In this document: piece after piece, positions 8,546-24,091 of the stretch
Position numbering within the stretch: position 1 is the first letter of the stretch
Layout of the letters: each line of letters begins with the position of its first letter
Program-made: the position numbers and the translations under genes
Assembly (NCBI GenBank): GCA_016124805.1
Contig: WGND01000001.1
Location: 496,001-560,000, forward strand
Length of the DNA stretch: 64,000 bases
Direction: 5' to 3'
DNA from: Hyphomicrobiales bacterium
GTDB lineage: Bacteria > Pseudomonadota > Alphaproteobacteria > Parvibaculales > Parvibaculaceae
Notes under the pieces: generated by a model
Database searches by the model: none
What the model was told of the DNA's origin: nothing
What the model saw: the letters and a program-made list of their open reading frames with translations, nothing else

Positions 8546-9283
8546 TCAGAGCTCCAGTTCAAGTCGCCCGTACATGTATTTTACATAGCTCAGCAGGCTG
8601 ACGAGGAAGCTCGTCATCGCGATGATCTCAAGGCTTTCTTCGAGCGCAAAGCTCATTATGTATTTCAGACCCGTCGCGCCATAGGCCTCATATGTGACAC
8701 CGCCGACCATTTCCATGCCGAGAGCGCCAGCCACGAAGACGGCCCCGGAGAGGAAAAACCACATCCCATAAGGCGCAGGCAGACGGCGCAGGAAGCCCAG
8801 ATAAAAAATGCCAAAGGCCGGCACGAGAATGAGCGCCGGAATGACCCAGGCAAAGAGGAAAGGCCCGCTCGTGTGAAGGGCGCCCTGAATGGGTTCAAGC
8901 GCCAGTTCATGCACGCTGGTTGATTCATCAAGCGACAAGCCGATGAAGACGATGGTGAGGACAAGCCAATAGCCCACATCGGGCTGTTGCCGACGATAGG
9001 TCATGCGTGTGATGCAGGCGAGAAGACCGGCACAGACCACCATCGTCAGGGAGCTGTACCAGGCGGCCAGACATTGTTCGGCATCCAGCGCAATGTGGCG
9101 CATGTCCTGGAATACCGTCTCCTCCCCGAAATGATAGACGAACCATTCGCGAAACAGGCCCAGCGCGATCACAACAAGTGACGTTGCCACAAGGACATTG
9201 CCTGCCATGCGCAGCGAGATTGCATTGTCCGGCATCGGGCGCTGGTCGCGCCGGGTTGTGTCAAAATAGGTCATATCGGCCAT
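8546..9283 (-). CDS. Hypothetical multi-pass membrane protein
   Basis: A 245-residue protein with about seven hydrophobic segments and several conserved-looking polar residues inside membrane stretches (SLDESTSVHELALEPIQG, FALEESLEIIAM). Acidic and His residues near helices recall metal-binding membrane proteins, but I cannot place the family. The start at 9283 (MADMTYFD) is preferred to ATG 9298 because GGAGGAGA lies 5-7 bases before it and overlaps the alternative ATG. It is 32 bases from the HNH stop (convergent). Confidence 0.7.
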   Translation of the reverse strand: MADMTYFDTTRRDQRPMPDNAISLRMAGNVLVATSLVVIALGLFREWFVYHFGEETVFQDMRHIALDAEQCLAAWYSSLTMVVCAGLLACITRMTYRRQQPDVGYWLVLTIVFIGLSLDESTSVHELALEPIQGALHTSGPFLFAWVIPALILVPAFGIFYLGFLRRLPAPYGMWFFLSGAVFVAGALGMEMVGGVTYEAYGATGLKYIMSFALEESLEIIAMTSFLVSLLSYVKYMYGRLELEL

Positions 9284-9330
9284 GGGGTTCTCCTCCATGG
9301 CACGGGTCGCAATATCGGGGCCGCCTGAAA

Positions 9331-9921
9331 TCAGGCTTTTTCGGAGATTTTGATGGCGAGGCGGCAGGCCGCCTTGATGGCGCCTGAGAGAAGCGGATAG
9401 GCGGGGGCTTCCCTGGCGCCCAGCGCGATGGCTTCTTCCTTGTGCGCAACCTCTTCCAGACGAAACTGTTCAATGGTATCGCGCAGCTCGGCCTCGTCGG
9501 CGCCGAGCTCATCAAGCTTGCGCACCTGTTCGGCATAATGATCGTCGATGACTTCTTCAATTGCGGCCGTGCAGGCATGGGCGGCTTTTTCGCCCATCAG
9601 GGCGGTTGCCGCGCCGAGCGCAAAGCCTGCCACATGCCAGACAGGCGCAAGCGCGGTGGGACGGACATTGCGCGCATTGACGATGCTGTTGAAGCGGTCG
9701 AGATGGATTTCTTCATCCCTGGCCATATGCTCAAGCGAGGCGGCAATATCTTTCTTTCCCGGCAGATTGCGGAAGACGGCAAGCTGGCCTTCATAAATGC
9801 GCACCGCTCCATATTCACCGGCATGATCAACGCGGATCATCTCTTCAATCGCTTGGCTACGGGTCTGACCCGGCTGTGCGGTGAGACGCGTTGCTGCCTT
9901 GTTCTTCTGGGTCTCACTCAT
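9331..9921 (-). CDS. coq7: Coq7-type demethoxyubiquinone hydroxylase
   Basis: A 196-residue ferritin-like diiron monooxygenase that performs a late ring hydroxylation in ubiquinone synthesis at the membrane. Residues ~25-50 (MIRVDHAGEYGAVRIYEGQL) carry the first iron ligand; MARDEEIHLDRF gives the first ExxH, IEEVIDDHYAEQ and EEVAHKEEAI give the second set, matching the E, ExxH, E, ExxH ligand order. The start codon overlaps the stop of the DsbB-like gene (ATGA at 9918-9921), so both are expressed together. Confidence in family is high; the exact ring position is taken from the family. Confidence 0.93.
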   Translation of the reverse strand: MSETQKNKAATRLTAQPGQTRSQAIEEMIRVDHAGEYGAVRIYEGQLAVFRNLPGKKDIAASLEHMARDEEIHLDRFNSIVNARNVRPTALAPVWHVAGFALGAATALMGEKAAHACTAAIEEVIDDHYAEQVRKLDELGADEAELRDTIEQFRLEEVAHKEEAIALGAREAPAYPLLSGAIKAACRLAIKISEKA

Positions 9922-10451
9922 CAGGCCACTCCTCCTCTTTCCTTGAGATAGCGCAGCACCGGTATGGTGGACAGGGCGGCCAGGAAAAGGGAGACGAAAA
10001 AATTGAGCCCCGCGAGTGAAATGCCGAAAATGGACCAGGCGGCTTCATCGCAGCGGGGCGCATGTACGCCGCCCTGCAGTGACTGCTGAAGGGCTTCAAG
10101 CGAGTCCGCAACAAGGCCGCTGCCTGTGCAGTTGGACGGGCCCTTCCACCAGTCATATTCGACACCGGCATGATAGCCGGAGAGGACCGTGCCAATGGCG
10201 AAAGCGAGCGCACAGAGCGCCATGAAGATCACGGGCGCAATGCCCAGATTGGCTTCGCGCGAGAGAATGCCGGCAATGACCGCGGCACCAATGGCAAAGA
10301 CATAGGGAATGCGCTCCTGCAGGCAGAGGTGGCAGGGTTCATAGCCGAAGCCATACTGGAAAACATAGGCCGTGCCGAGTGTGGCAACACTCAGGGCCAG
10401 AACGATCCAGGGGATGCTATTGGACGGCAGGTTCTTCAACATGGATGCCAT
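9921..10451 (-). CDS. dsbB: Disulfide bond formation protein B-like
   Basis: A 176-residue inner-membrane protein with four to five hydrophobic segments. EPCHLCLQERIPY places a CxxC pair next to the ubiquinone-binding arginine typical of DsbB, and the second periplasmic loop has a second Cys pair (SNCTGSG and APRCDEAAW). DsbB reoxidises DsbA by passing electrons to ubiquinone; being directly coupled to coq7, a ubiquinone gene, is suggestive. Two ATGs (10451 and 10442) are possible. Not part of the mobile element's own thiol genes at 53-59 kb. Confidence 0.85.
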   Translation of the reverse strand: MASMLKNLPSNSIPWIVLALSVATLGTAYVFQYGFGYEPCHLCLQERIPYVFAIGAAVIAGILSREANLGIAPVIFMALCALAFAIGTVLSGYHAGVEYDWWKGPSNCTGSGLVADSLEALQQSLQGGVHAPRCDEAAWSIFGISLAGLNFFVSLFLAALSTIPVLRYLKERGGVA

Positions 10452-10515
10452 TCAATCATGACTTGGCCTCGCTGTCCCCTCTGACCATGGCCGCGCGGAT
10501 GGGACATTTCGCCTC

Positions 10516-11106
10516 TCACAGCTTGATCATGCCGATCAGCAGAAAACCCCCGATGAGCAGCACCATGAAGAGGATGGAGAGGATGCCGAAATACCTGTCG
10601 ATGAAACGCTTGATGGGCGGGCCAAACCAGTAAAGAAGCCCCGAAACGACGAAAAAGCGGGCACCGCGTGCGACAAGGCTCGCGATCATGAAGACGGGGA
10701 AACTCAAGCCCGTGACGCCGCTGGCAATGGTGATGACCTTGTAAGGAAAGGGGGTGATGCCGGCGATCAGCACGATCCAGACGCCCCATTCATTGTAACG
10801 GCTGGCAAAGCTCTCAAAAGCCTCGGTGTAGCCATAGAAATTGAGGATGGGCAGGCCGACGGAATCATACAGGAAATAGCCGATGGCATAGCCAAAGGCG
10901 CCACCCAGGACTGAGGCGATAGTGCAAATGGCGGCATAGGCCCAGGCCTTATCCCGCTTGGCCAGCACCATGGGCACAAGCGCCACATCAGGCGGGATGG
11001 GGAAGACTGAGCTCTCGACAAAGGCAACAAGGGCAAGGCCCCAGCGGGCATTTTTATGGGCTGCCAGATCCATCGTCCATTCATAGAGACCGCGCAGCAT
11101 GTCCAT
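10516..11106 (-). CDS. YqaA/DedA family (VTT-like) membrane protein
   Basis: A 196-residue inner-membrane protein of the SNARE-associated/VTT superfamily. SVFPIPPDVALVPMVLA near residue 35 matches the conserved proline-rich first re-entrant region, and ITPFPYKVITIASG near residue 115 is the second, followed by three hydrophobic helices. DedA-type proteins are linked to undecaprenyl-phosphate or phospholipid translocation; the YqaA subgroup is uncharacterised. It is the last clearly chromosomal protein gene before the tRNA-Leu junction. Confidence 0.85.
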   Translation of the reverse strand: MDMLRGLYEWTMDLAAHKNARWGLALVAFVESSVFPIPPDVALVPMVLAKRDKAWAYAAICTIASVLGGAFGYAIGYFLYDSVGLPILNFYGYTEAFESFASRYNEWGVWIVLIAGITPFPYKVITIASGVTGLSFPVFMIASLVARGARFFVVSGLLYWFGPPIKRFIDRYFGILSILFMVLLIGGFLLIGMIKL

Positions 11107-11256
11107 TTCTCCGTTCGGGGTGCCATTTGGGCATATCAGGGCCGCTGGAAGCTGTCTATCACGCCTCTTTTTAACAAATTGATGGGGTTTTCCATTGAAG
11201 CCGCCTCACGCCTGACTATGATGCGCGCCTCGGCGGTCGTGCGCGGCACCCGCCAG

Positions 11257-11295
11257 GCCCCTGTGGCGGAATGGTAGACGCGGCAGACTCAAAAA
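11257..11295 (+). pseudogene. Truncated tRNA-Leu(CAA), 5' half only
   Basis: The first ~38 bases read as a normal tRNA-Leu from GCCCCTG through the D-loop to the anticodon loop (CAGACTCAAAA), then homology stops; no anticodon 3' stem, variable arm or CAGGGGC acceptor strand follows. One T of the D-loop GGAATTGG is also missing. It is thus a remnant broken in the anticodon loop, 155 bases before an intact tRNA with the same anticodon. Confidence 0.7.
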
Positions 11296-11450
11296 GGGGT
11301 TTGTCTTCCATGCGACGTTTTATCACGGTGAGTTGAAAACGCCGTGGTTTCAATGGGTTGGTGAAGTAGGAGTTTGAGGCCTCGAAACTAGAAAGTCGCG
11401 CTAGGTGCAGTATAGGAGCCAAGTGCGGCGGATAGAATCGGCGGCAATAT

Positions 11451-11537
11451 GCGGGTGTGGCGGAACTGGTAGACGCGCTGGATTCAAAATCCAGTTCTGG
11501 TGACAGAGTGTCGGTTCGATTCCGACCACCCGCACCA
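11451..11537 (+). tRNA. tRNA-Leu (anticodon CAA), with encoded CCA
   Basis: Class II tRNA. Acceptor GCGGGTG (11451-11457) pairs with CACCCGC (11527-11533), followed by discriminator A and CCA. The anticodon stem CTGGA/TCCAG encloses TTCAAAA, giving CAA. The long variable arm (CTGGTGACAGAG region) and TTCGATTC T-loop complete the fold. Mobile-element genes begin right after it, so its 3' end is the likely attachment site. Confidence 0.93.
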
Positions 11538-11546
11538 CAAATCATA

Positions 11547-11588
11547 GTGGCTCCCTTGCGACGTCGGTCGCCGCCAAAAAAGAGCCAC
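11547..11588. repeat. Inverted repeat just 3' of tRNA-Leu
   Basis: GTGGCTC (11547-11553) and GAGCCAC (11582-11588) are perfect 7-base inverted repeats about 10 bases after the tRNA. They could be integrase arm or core sites, or a terminator of the tRNA transcript with a long loop. Weak evidence. Confidence 0.3.
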
Positions 11589-11743
11589 CGAAAAATGCGC
11601 AGAGGCTATGTGCCCGGCCGCATGACCGCGGCGATGGCTCGAGAGCCCAGGCGGCAGGGCGAAGAAGCTACGCCTCAGCATCATACACCCATCTAAAATG
11701 TGGGTAGGGTTTTCGCGCTTTGGGCACCAAGTCCGGTGAAAAG

Positions 11744-11770
11744 TGCATCACTTCGTTGCAATCTGATGCA
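11744..11770. promoter_or_regulatory. Candidate operator before the RHH gene
   Basis: Perfect inverted repeat TGCATCA (11744-11750) / TGATGCA (11764-11770), 13 bases apart, 37 bases before the RHH start. RHH dimers bind such short dyads, so autoregulation of the defence operon is plausible. Inference from position and symmetry only. Confidence 0.4.
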
Positions 11771-11806
11771 GCAATGGATATCATCCTCCAGAATTTGGGG
11801 GGTGAT

Positions 11807-12013
11807 ATGACCGAGCGTCCTCGCAAGGCAACGCGGCTGACGGTGAGCCTGGAAGAGCAGGACTATCGGATGCTGAATGAGATTGCGGTCGCGCGTGACG
11901 CTTCCCTCTCGTGGGTGATCCGACAGGCGATCCGGCAATTCATCGAAAATACGCCCAAGGCCCAAGACAAGCAGAAAGCGCCACATGGCGGCCGGACGGG
12001 CGGCGACCGATGA
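11807..12013 (+). CDS. Ribbon-helix-helix (CopG-like) protein leading the defence operon
   Basis: A 68-residue basic protein. KATRLTVSLEEQDYRML is the DNA-contacting strand and first helix of an RHH fold, and LSWVIRQAIRQFI is the second helix, close to CopG/Arc repressors. The ATG at 11807 follows GGGGGG at 5 bases; ATG 11774 in the same frame is possible. Its TGA overlaps the helicase ATG (ATGA at 12010-12013), so the regulator is made together with the helicase. Likely an autorepressor that keeps a toxic restriction operon low after transfer. Confidence 0.8.
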   Translation: MTERPRKATRLTVSLEEQDYRMLNEIAVARDASLSWVIRQAIRQFIENTPKAQDKQKAPHGGRTGGDR

Positions 12014-14898
12014 ATGTCACTGCCTATCACGCTAGATACTACGCTCATGACCTGACTCGCCGAGCCTCCACCGGGTTGGATCGGCTTTCGATGTCGCTCT
12101 TCGACGCGGCTGTTGATCTGAACCCTCACCAGATCGAAGCGGCATTATTCGCGCTTGAATCTCCCCTTTCAAAAGGCGTCTTGCTGGCGGACGAAGTTGG
12201 CTTGGGCAAGACGATCGAGGCGGGAATTGTCCTATGCCAATTCTGGGCCGAGCGGAAACGACGCCTACTGGTCATCTGCCCGGCTTCGCTCAGGAAGCAA
12301 TGGGCTCTGGAGCTTTCCGAGAAGTTCAATCTTCCGTCCCGGGTCCTGGATGCGAAGACCTACCGGGATGAACTCCGGCTCGGCCGCGCGCCGCTGAACG
12401 AGACGGGCATTCTCATCGTCTCGTTCAACTATGCCAGCGCCTTGCGTGAAGAAATCAAAGCGATCGCGTGGGATCTGGTTGTCATCGACGAGGCCCACAA
12501 GCTTCGGAACGCCTATCGTCCGAGCAACAAGGTCGGTCAGGGCATCCGCTGGGCCACAGAAGATTGCCGGAAGTTGCTGTTGACGGCGACGCCGTTGCAG
12601 AACTCGCTCGTTGAGCTCTACGGGCTTTCGACGCTCATCGATGAGCATCTGTTCGGCGACATCAATGCGTTCAGGGCGCGCTATGCCAGCGCCGGAAGCA
12701 GCATGACCGACCTGCGACAACGGCTTGCGACCTTCTGTAAAAGGACGTTGCGCAATCAGGTCGTTGAATATGTTCGGTACACCGAACGGCGAGCCATTAC
12801 GCGTCCCTTTACATCGAGCGATGCCGAGCATTCGCTGTATGAGGCGGTTTCGGCCTTCTTGCAGCGCCCCAACAGCTACGCACTCCCTCAACGCCAGAGG
12901 CACCTTACCGCACTCATTCTGCGGAAGCTGTTGGCCTCGTCGTCACTCGCCATCGCCGGCACGCTCGATACGCTGCGAGCGAGATTGGAAACGCTGCGCG
13001 ACGATCAGATCAAAGACGATCCGGAATTAGCCGAGCGGCTTATTGAATCGGAAGACATCGAAGACGAGCTCCTTGACGACATCCTGGCAGATGACACTGA
13101 ACCGGAGTCGTCGGAAGCCAACGCGGCGCCGATCGACCGATCGAAGCTGAAAGAGGAAATCGAACTCTTGGAGCGCCTGAGTGCACGAGCGCGCGATATT
13201 CCTGTCGATACCAAAACCGAGACACTTCTAAAGGCGCTAGACATTGGTTTTGCGCAGATGGCTGAAACGGGCGCTGCGCGGAAAGCTGTCATCTTCACCG
13301 AGTCCCGCAGGACGCAGGACTATCTCAAGAGCTTTCTTGAGAGCCACGGCTACAAGGGTGAAGTCGTCGTTTTCAATGGGACCAACACCGGGCCTGAAGC
13401 GACGCAGATCTATGAAGCCTGGCTTGCAAAAAATAGACTGACCGGTCGTTCGTCAGGATCGCGCGGCATTGATGTTCGCGCTGCCTTGGTCGAGCATTTT
13501 AGGGATGATGCGACGATCCTGCTCGCGACCGAAGCCGCAGCGGAAGGCGTGAACCTTCAGTTCTGCTCGCTGGTCGTCAACTACGACTTGCCTTGGAACC
13601 CGCAGCGGATCGAACAGCGGATCGGCCGTTGCCATCGCTACGGGCAAAAGCACGACGTCGTCGTGATCAACTTCCTGAACGAGCGCAACGAAGCTGATCG
13701 ACGCGTCCTCGAATTGCTCGGCGAGAAGTTCAGCCTCTTCAACGGCGTTTTTGGCGCGTCCGATGATGTCCTCGGTAGCATCGAATCCGGTGTCGATTTT
13801 GAGAAGCGTATCCTCGCGATCTATCAGGAATGCCGAACGTCGGAGGAGATTGAGGCGGCATTCCGGAAACTCCAGGAGGAGATGGACGCGAGCATTCAAG
13901 CACGCATGGATGATACGCGGCGCAAGCTCTTCGAGCGCTTCGATGAGGATGTTCACCAGCGGCTACGAATTCGGCTTGCCGATGCCAAAGCCCAGCTCGA
14001 CCGGGTCGGCCAGCGTTTCTGGTCGTTGACACGGTTCGTTCTGGCGGATCGCGCCCGCTTTGACGATGAAGCGCTTGCGTTCGATCTCAAGGTCCCGCCG
14101 AGCCCGGAGATATCGCCGGGCCGCTACCACCTCATCTCGAAGTCACAGCCAGAGCCTGGCCATGACCGGAGCGAGGAACCGAGCCGTTTCCTGTATCGCC
14201 TGTCACATCCTCTCGGAGAGAAGGTTGTCCAGGGCGGAAAATCGCTCCCAGCGCCCGCGGCCGCCATCACATTCGATGTCACGAACCACGGCACGCGCGT
14301 TCATGTCGTCGAGGCTCTTCGCGGCAAGGCGGGGCACCTGATTCTGACGCGGTTGCAGATCGAGTCCTATGAGCGGGAGGAATATCTCCTCTTCTCCGGC
14401 TTTGACGATGATGGCACGACGCTGGATCAAGAGACCATGGAGAAGCTGTTCGGCTGCTCGGGCCACGTTGATGCGCCGACGGATATCCCGGACTCGGTAG
14501 CCAAACGGCTTGAAGCCGAAGCGCAGCGCTACGCCAAGGCAACGATCAGCCTCTCCCTTGAGCAGAACAGCGCCCATTTCAACCAGGCGCGCGACAAGCT
14601 TGAGAAGTGGGCGGACGACATGGTGCTTTCAGCCGAAAAGGCGCTGGCCGACACCAAGGAACAGATCAAGGTGCTGCGCCGCCAGGCGCGCCAGGCCGTT
14701 ACGCTTGAGGAGCAGCACTCTATCCAAGAGAAAATCCAAACGCTGGAACACCAGCAGCGCCGCCAGCGGCAGGAGATTTTCACGGTGGAAGACGAGATCA
14801 TGGAGAAGCGGGATTCGCTCATCGACCAGCTTGAGCGCCGGCTCGCGCAGCGGACCGAGACCGAAACCCTATTCACCATCCGTTGGCGGGTCGTTTGA
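12010..14898 (+). CDS. SNF2/RapA-type DEAH helicase of a putative defence operon
   Basis: A 962-residue superfamily 2 ATPase. Walker A is ADEVGLGKT (Lys67), the DEAH box is at residues 160-163 (VIDEAHKLRN), LLTATPLQN is motif III, and the second RecA-like lobe ends with EGVNLQF and EQRIGRCHRYGQ, as in RapA/HepA. After ~residue 620 there is a long charged region with coiled coils (residues ~830-940, KVLRRQARQAVTLEEQH). SNF2 proteins translocate on duplex DNA without unwinding. Position just ahead of a methyltransferase and a Res helicase-nuclease suggests it remodels or scans DNA for them. DISARM also has an SNF2 gene, but its other markers are missing here. Confidence 0.85.
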   Translation: MNVTAYHARYYAHDLTRRASTGLDRLSMSLFDAAVDLNPHQIEAALFALESPLSKGVLLADEVGLGKTIEAGIVLCQFWAERKRRLLVICPASLRKQWALELSEKFNLPSRVLDAKTYRDELRLGRAPLNETGILIVSFNYASALREEIKAIAWDLVVIDEAHKLRNAYRPSNKVGQGIRWATEDCRKLLLTATPLQNSLVELYGLSTLIDEHLFGDINAFRARYASAGSSMTDLRQRLATFCKRTLRNQVVEYVRYTERRAITRPFTSSDAEHSLYEAVSAFLQRPNSYALPQRQRHLTALILRKLLASSSLAIAGTLDTLRARLETLRDDQIKDDPELAERLIESEDIEDELLDDILADDTEPESSEANAAPIDRSKLKEEIELLERLSARARDIPVDTKTETLLKALDIGFAQMAETGAARKAVIFTESRRTQDYLKSFLESHGYKGEVVVFNGTNTGPEATQIYEAWLAKNRLTGRSSGSRGIDVRAALVEHFRDDATILLATEAAAEGVNLQFCSLVVNYDLPWNPQRIEQRIGRCHRYGQKHDVVVINFLNERNEADRRVLELLGEKFSLFNGVFGASDDVLGSIESGVDFEKRILAIYQECRTSEEIEAAFRKLQEEMDASIQARMDDTRRKLFERFDEDVHQRLRIRLADAKAQLDRVGQRFWSLTRFVLADRARFDDEALAFDLKVPPSPEISPGRYHLISKSQPEPGHDRSEEPSRFLYRLSHPLGEKVVQGGKSLPAPAAAITFDVTNHGTRVHVVEALRGKAGHLILTRLQIESYEREEYLLFSGFDDDGTTLDQETMEKLFGCSGHVDAPTDIPDSVAKRLEAEAQRYAKATISLSLEQNSAHFNQARDKLEKWADDMVLSAEKALADTKEQIKVLRRQARQAVTLEEQHSIQEKIQTLEHQQRRQRQEIFTVEDEIMEKRDSLIDQLERRLAQRTETETLFTIRWRVV

Positions 14899-14937
14899 TC
14901 CGCCAGCCATGCAACTTGAACAAGAAACGAGACGCGT

Positions 14938-21611
<6,674 letters not shown>

Positions 21612-21965
21612 TACGATCCGCTCAGCCGATTTCAGTCGATCTCGGCGATCAGCAGACAGTGAAGACTACCCGTGCGCGCATCTCGCGGCGCCGACAATCC
21701 GACGATCCAACTTCGCCCGTCACAAAGGCGATGAAGATCGACGATCTGGTGGAGCATTGCTGACCTATCCCTGTTCGAGTGGGATGGATTCGGGAACTGG
21801 AGCCAGGAGTGGGTTGGCGCTGGCCGGCTTGGCTATGCCGGCGCGGCCGAGCGGTCCGGGCCGCCCCATTGGGAATATTTCCGCCATCGCAGGAACTATC
21901 TTGTTGCGAATGCGTCTTATTAGCATAATGGGCCGATAGCCATCGAATCCTACTGGTCAGGGGGT
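21612..21965. other. Gene-poor stretch between the defence operon and lysR
   Basis: No complete gene. One plus-strand frame with coding character but no start runs from about 21734 to the stop at ~21919 (for example LFEWDGFGNWSQEW and GPPHWEYFRHR); its amino acid make-up suggests the tail of a decayed gene that I do not recognise. The remainder shows no feature that I can support. Confidence 0.4.
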
Positions 21966-23012
21966 TTGGGATCATCCCGAAAGGGCCACAGATTCATCAC
22001 ATATACTTGGAGGTACCCACAGGCATTTTGTTACCGCGATCAGCAAGACGATGCCGAACCGATCGCGGAGCCTACAAGAAGGGAGACCGGATCGCTGGCG
22101 GCACCGCTTGAATTGAGGCATTTGCGTTACGCTGTCGCGGCCGCGCATCACCGCAGCTTTCGGCGTGCGGCGGAAGCGCTTGGTGTCAAGCAGTCGACGC
22201 TCAGCCGCTGCATTCGACAGATGGAGGACCGTCTGGGTGTCGCGGTATTTGAGCGGTCGAGCGGCGGCGTGCGGCTTACAGCGGCCGGCGCCGAGATACT
22301 GCGCACCTCCCGGCATCTGGTCGAAGGGCTGGACCACATGATGGCGACGGCCAAGGCCGCCGGCCGGGGCGAGGCTGGCCGGTTGACCGTTGGATTCTAT
22401 ACTTCTCTTTCGGCCGGGAACTTGCGCGCGAGCTTGATGGAACATGCGCGACGGTTTCCGCAGGTGGAGATCCGTACAGTCGAGGGAGCGCGGGCGAGCC
22501 TTTTCACGGGCCTGGAGCGCGGCACGCTCGACGTCGCCATCGTCACCGGAGCGCCGACCGCACGCAATGTGAAGGCCATGCCGCTTTGGAGCGAGCGTGT
22601 CATGGTCGCTCTGCCCGAAGGCCACCGGCTGGCGGCGAACAACATCGTCTACTGGACGGACCTCAAGGACGAGACCTTCCTTCTCAGCCAGCGCGATCCG
22701 GGGCCGGAGATCCAGGATGTCCTTCTCGCGAAGCTCGCCGCGCCCGGCGAGCGGCCGAAGGTCATCAGCCATGACATCAGCCGCGAGAACATCAAGAGTC
22801 TGGTCGGCGCGGGTTTCGGCGTCAGCCTGATGTGTGAGGCGTGCATCGGCGCCAACTATGCCGGCGTGGTCTATCGCGAGGCGCGCGACGGTAACGGCCC
22901 TAGCCGGATCAGCTATACGGCCTACTGGCAGGACGACAACGACAATCCGGCGCTGGCGCATTTCCTCAAGCTGCTCGAGGAGCGCTATCCCCTGCTGTCC
23001 AACGGCAACTGA
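21966..23012 (+). CDS. LysR family transcriptional regulator of the ICE
   Basis: The helix-turn-helix begins at about base 22106 (LRHLRYAVAAA) and continues FRRAAEALGVKQSTLSRCIRQ, with a LysR effector domain of ~230 residues after it. The open frame starts at ATG 21966, but the ~47 residues before the HTH are not typical of LysR and the true start is uncertain; no clear ribosome site with ATG or GTG lies next to the domain. The gene faces the DUF2274-trb operon tail to tail and its 3' end originally overlapped DUF2274 on the other strand. It may control conjugation genes; target and ligand unknown. Confidence 0.8.
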   Translation: MGSSRKGHRFITYTWRYPQAFCYRDQQDDAEPIAEPTRRETGSLAAPLELRHLRYAVAAAHHRSFRRAAEALGVKQSTLSRCIRQMEDRLGVAVFERSSGGVRLTAAGAEILRTSRHLVEGLDHMMATAKAAGRGEAGRLTVGFYTSLSAGNLRASLMEHARRFPQVEIRTVEGARASLFTGLERGTLDVAIVTGAPTARNVKAMPLWSERVMVALPEGHRLAANNIVYWTDLKDETFLLSQRDPGPEIQDVLLAKLAAPGERPKVISHDISRENIKSLVGAGFGVSLMCEACIGANYAGVVYREARDGNGPSRISYTAYWQDDNDNPALAHFLKLLEERYPLLSNGN

Positions 23013-23177
23013 GGATTCTGCCGCGCGTTGGCGAAGGCTCGATCAGTCGCCACGAAGCGCGCTGCCATCGGGACGATCAACTTGGCTGGTTCACCGACAG
23101 GCAGCCTCGTTTCCCGGCCCAGGATCTCGGCATAGACGACGAGGTCGCGATGCACCGCGGCGGGAAGCTCGACGGCT
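22985..23177 (-). pseudogene. DUF2274 gene remnant, first copy (5' end lost)
   Basis: Read on the minus strand this frame gives about 60 residues (VELPAAVHRDLV, GRETRLPVGEPAKLI, ATDRAFANARQNPQ) that match the intact DUF2274 protein at 24255-24497 residue by residue. The first ~18 residues are missing: homology ends at the insertion of the exonuclease gene, where an in-frame stop stands. It overlaps the lysR 3' end as the intact copy overlaps the lysR remnant. Confidence 0.75.
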
Positions 23178-24040
23178 CAGGCCAGTGCCACTAGCTCGCG
23201 GAAGTCCGTTTCGCGGATGATGCGGATGGGTAAGCCCTTGCTGGCCAGCTCCTCCGCCTTGCGATGTTTGGAGCTCTTCTCGTGCCCAGCGAGGCGTTGC
23301 ACGTCTGTGTCGCCGACCACCAGCAGCGTCGTTTTCTTCGTGACGCCGGAATCAACCTCGCACCCGACCGATGCAGCTAGATCGGCGGCTTCACGACGCG
23401 GGATCGCCAGCGCCCCGGTGAACACGATTACCTCCCCAAACAGCAGGCCGTCCGGGTTGCCGTCGCGCCGGATAGCAGCGCCAGCGTTACTGGAGGACGG
23501 GTCGATGGGCTGCCGAACACGGGATAGCCAGCCGTCGAGGTCGAGGCCGGTCTTCTGCATCGCAGTCAGAAGGATGTGTCCGGCCGCCTTCGCATCTTCC
23601 AGGGCATGGTGGTGCTGGAACTCGTATCCGATCAGCCTGCAAACGTCTGCGAGACCGTAGCCGCTGCTGGCGCACTCCGCCCAGGTGCGGCGGGCAACGC
23701 GGGCTGAGTCGAGCCATGTGCAGGTGGGCTCGGCAACGGCCCAGCGGCTTGACGCTTGGTGCGTGGCGACCCGGTCGAAGTGGGTATGGGTGACGGCGAC
23801 AGCGTCCCGAAGCATGTCGTGAAGTGTCCGCGACGCATCCGCATAGGTCGGCGCGCCCCTCACCATGTCCACGTCGATGCCATGGATGGAGACATTGATG
23901 CCGTCGAAGTAATCTTGCGAATCGACCAGCGAGTACCATTCGCCCGCGATCTTGCCATGCTCGAATTTCACAGCTCCGATAGAGCAGATTGACGCCATAT
24001 CTGCATTGGCGGTTTCCACGTCTATTGCCACGAAATTCAT
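23177..24040 (-). CDS. DEDDh 3'-5' exonuclease with BRCT domain
   Basis: A 287-residue protein. Residues 1-165 are a DnaQ/PolC-epsilon type exonuclease: FVAIDVETANADMAS holds the first DxE pair, and the final motif appears as HHALEDAKAAGHI (His and Asp of DEDDh). Residues ~205-285 form a BRCT domain (VIFTGALAIPRREA, VTKKTTLLVVGDTD), as in DNA ligase A and some epsilon-like nucleases. The combination is found in stand-alone repair or defence-associated exonucleases. ATG 24040 is chosen because the conserved strand starts at once. It sits inside a duplicated lysR/DUF2274 junction, so it was acquired by the element later. Confidence 0.85.
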   Translation of the reverse strand: MNFVAIDVETANADMASICSIGAVKFEHGKIAGEWYSLVDSQDYFDGINVSIHGIDVDMVRGAPTYADASRTLHDMLRDAVAVTHTHFDRVATHQASSRWAVAEPTCTWLDSARVARRTWAECASSGYGLADVCRLIGYEFQHHHALEDAKAAGHILLTAMQKTGLDLDGWLSRVRQPIDPSSSNAGAAIRRDGNPDGLLFGEVIVFTGALAIPRREAADLAASVGCEVDSGVTKKTTLLVVGDTDVQRLAGHEKSSKHRKAEELASKGLPIRIIRETDFRELVALA

Positions 24041-24091
24041 TGGCGCGTCCCCTCGCCATTCTCTGCCTGTGACTTGAGAAATACACGCAAG

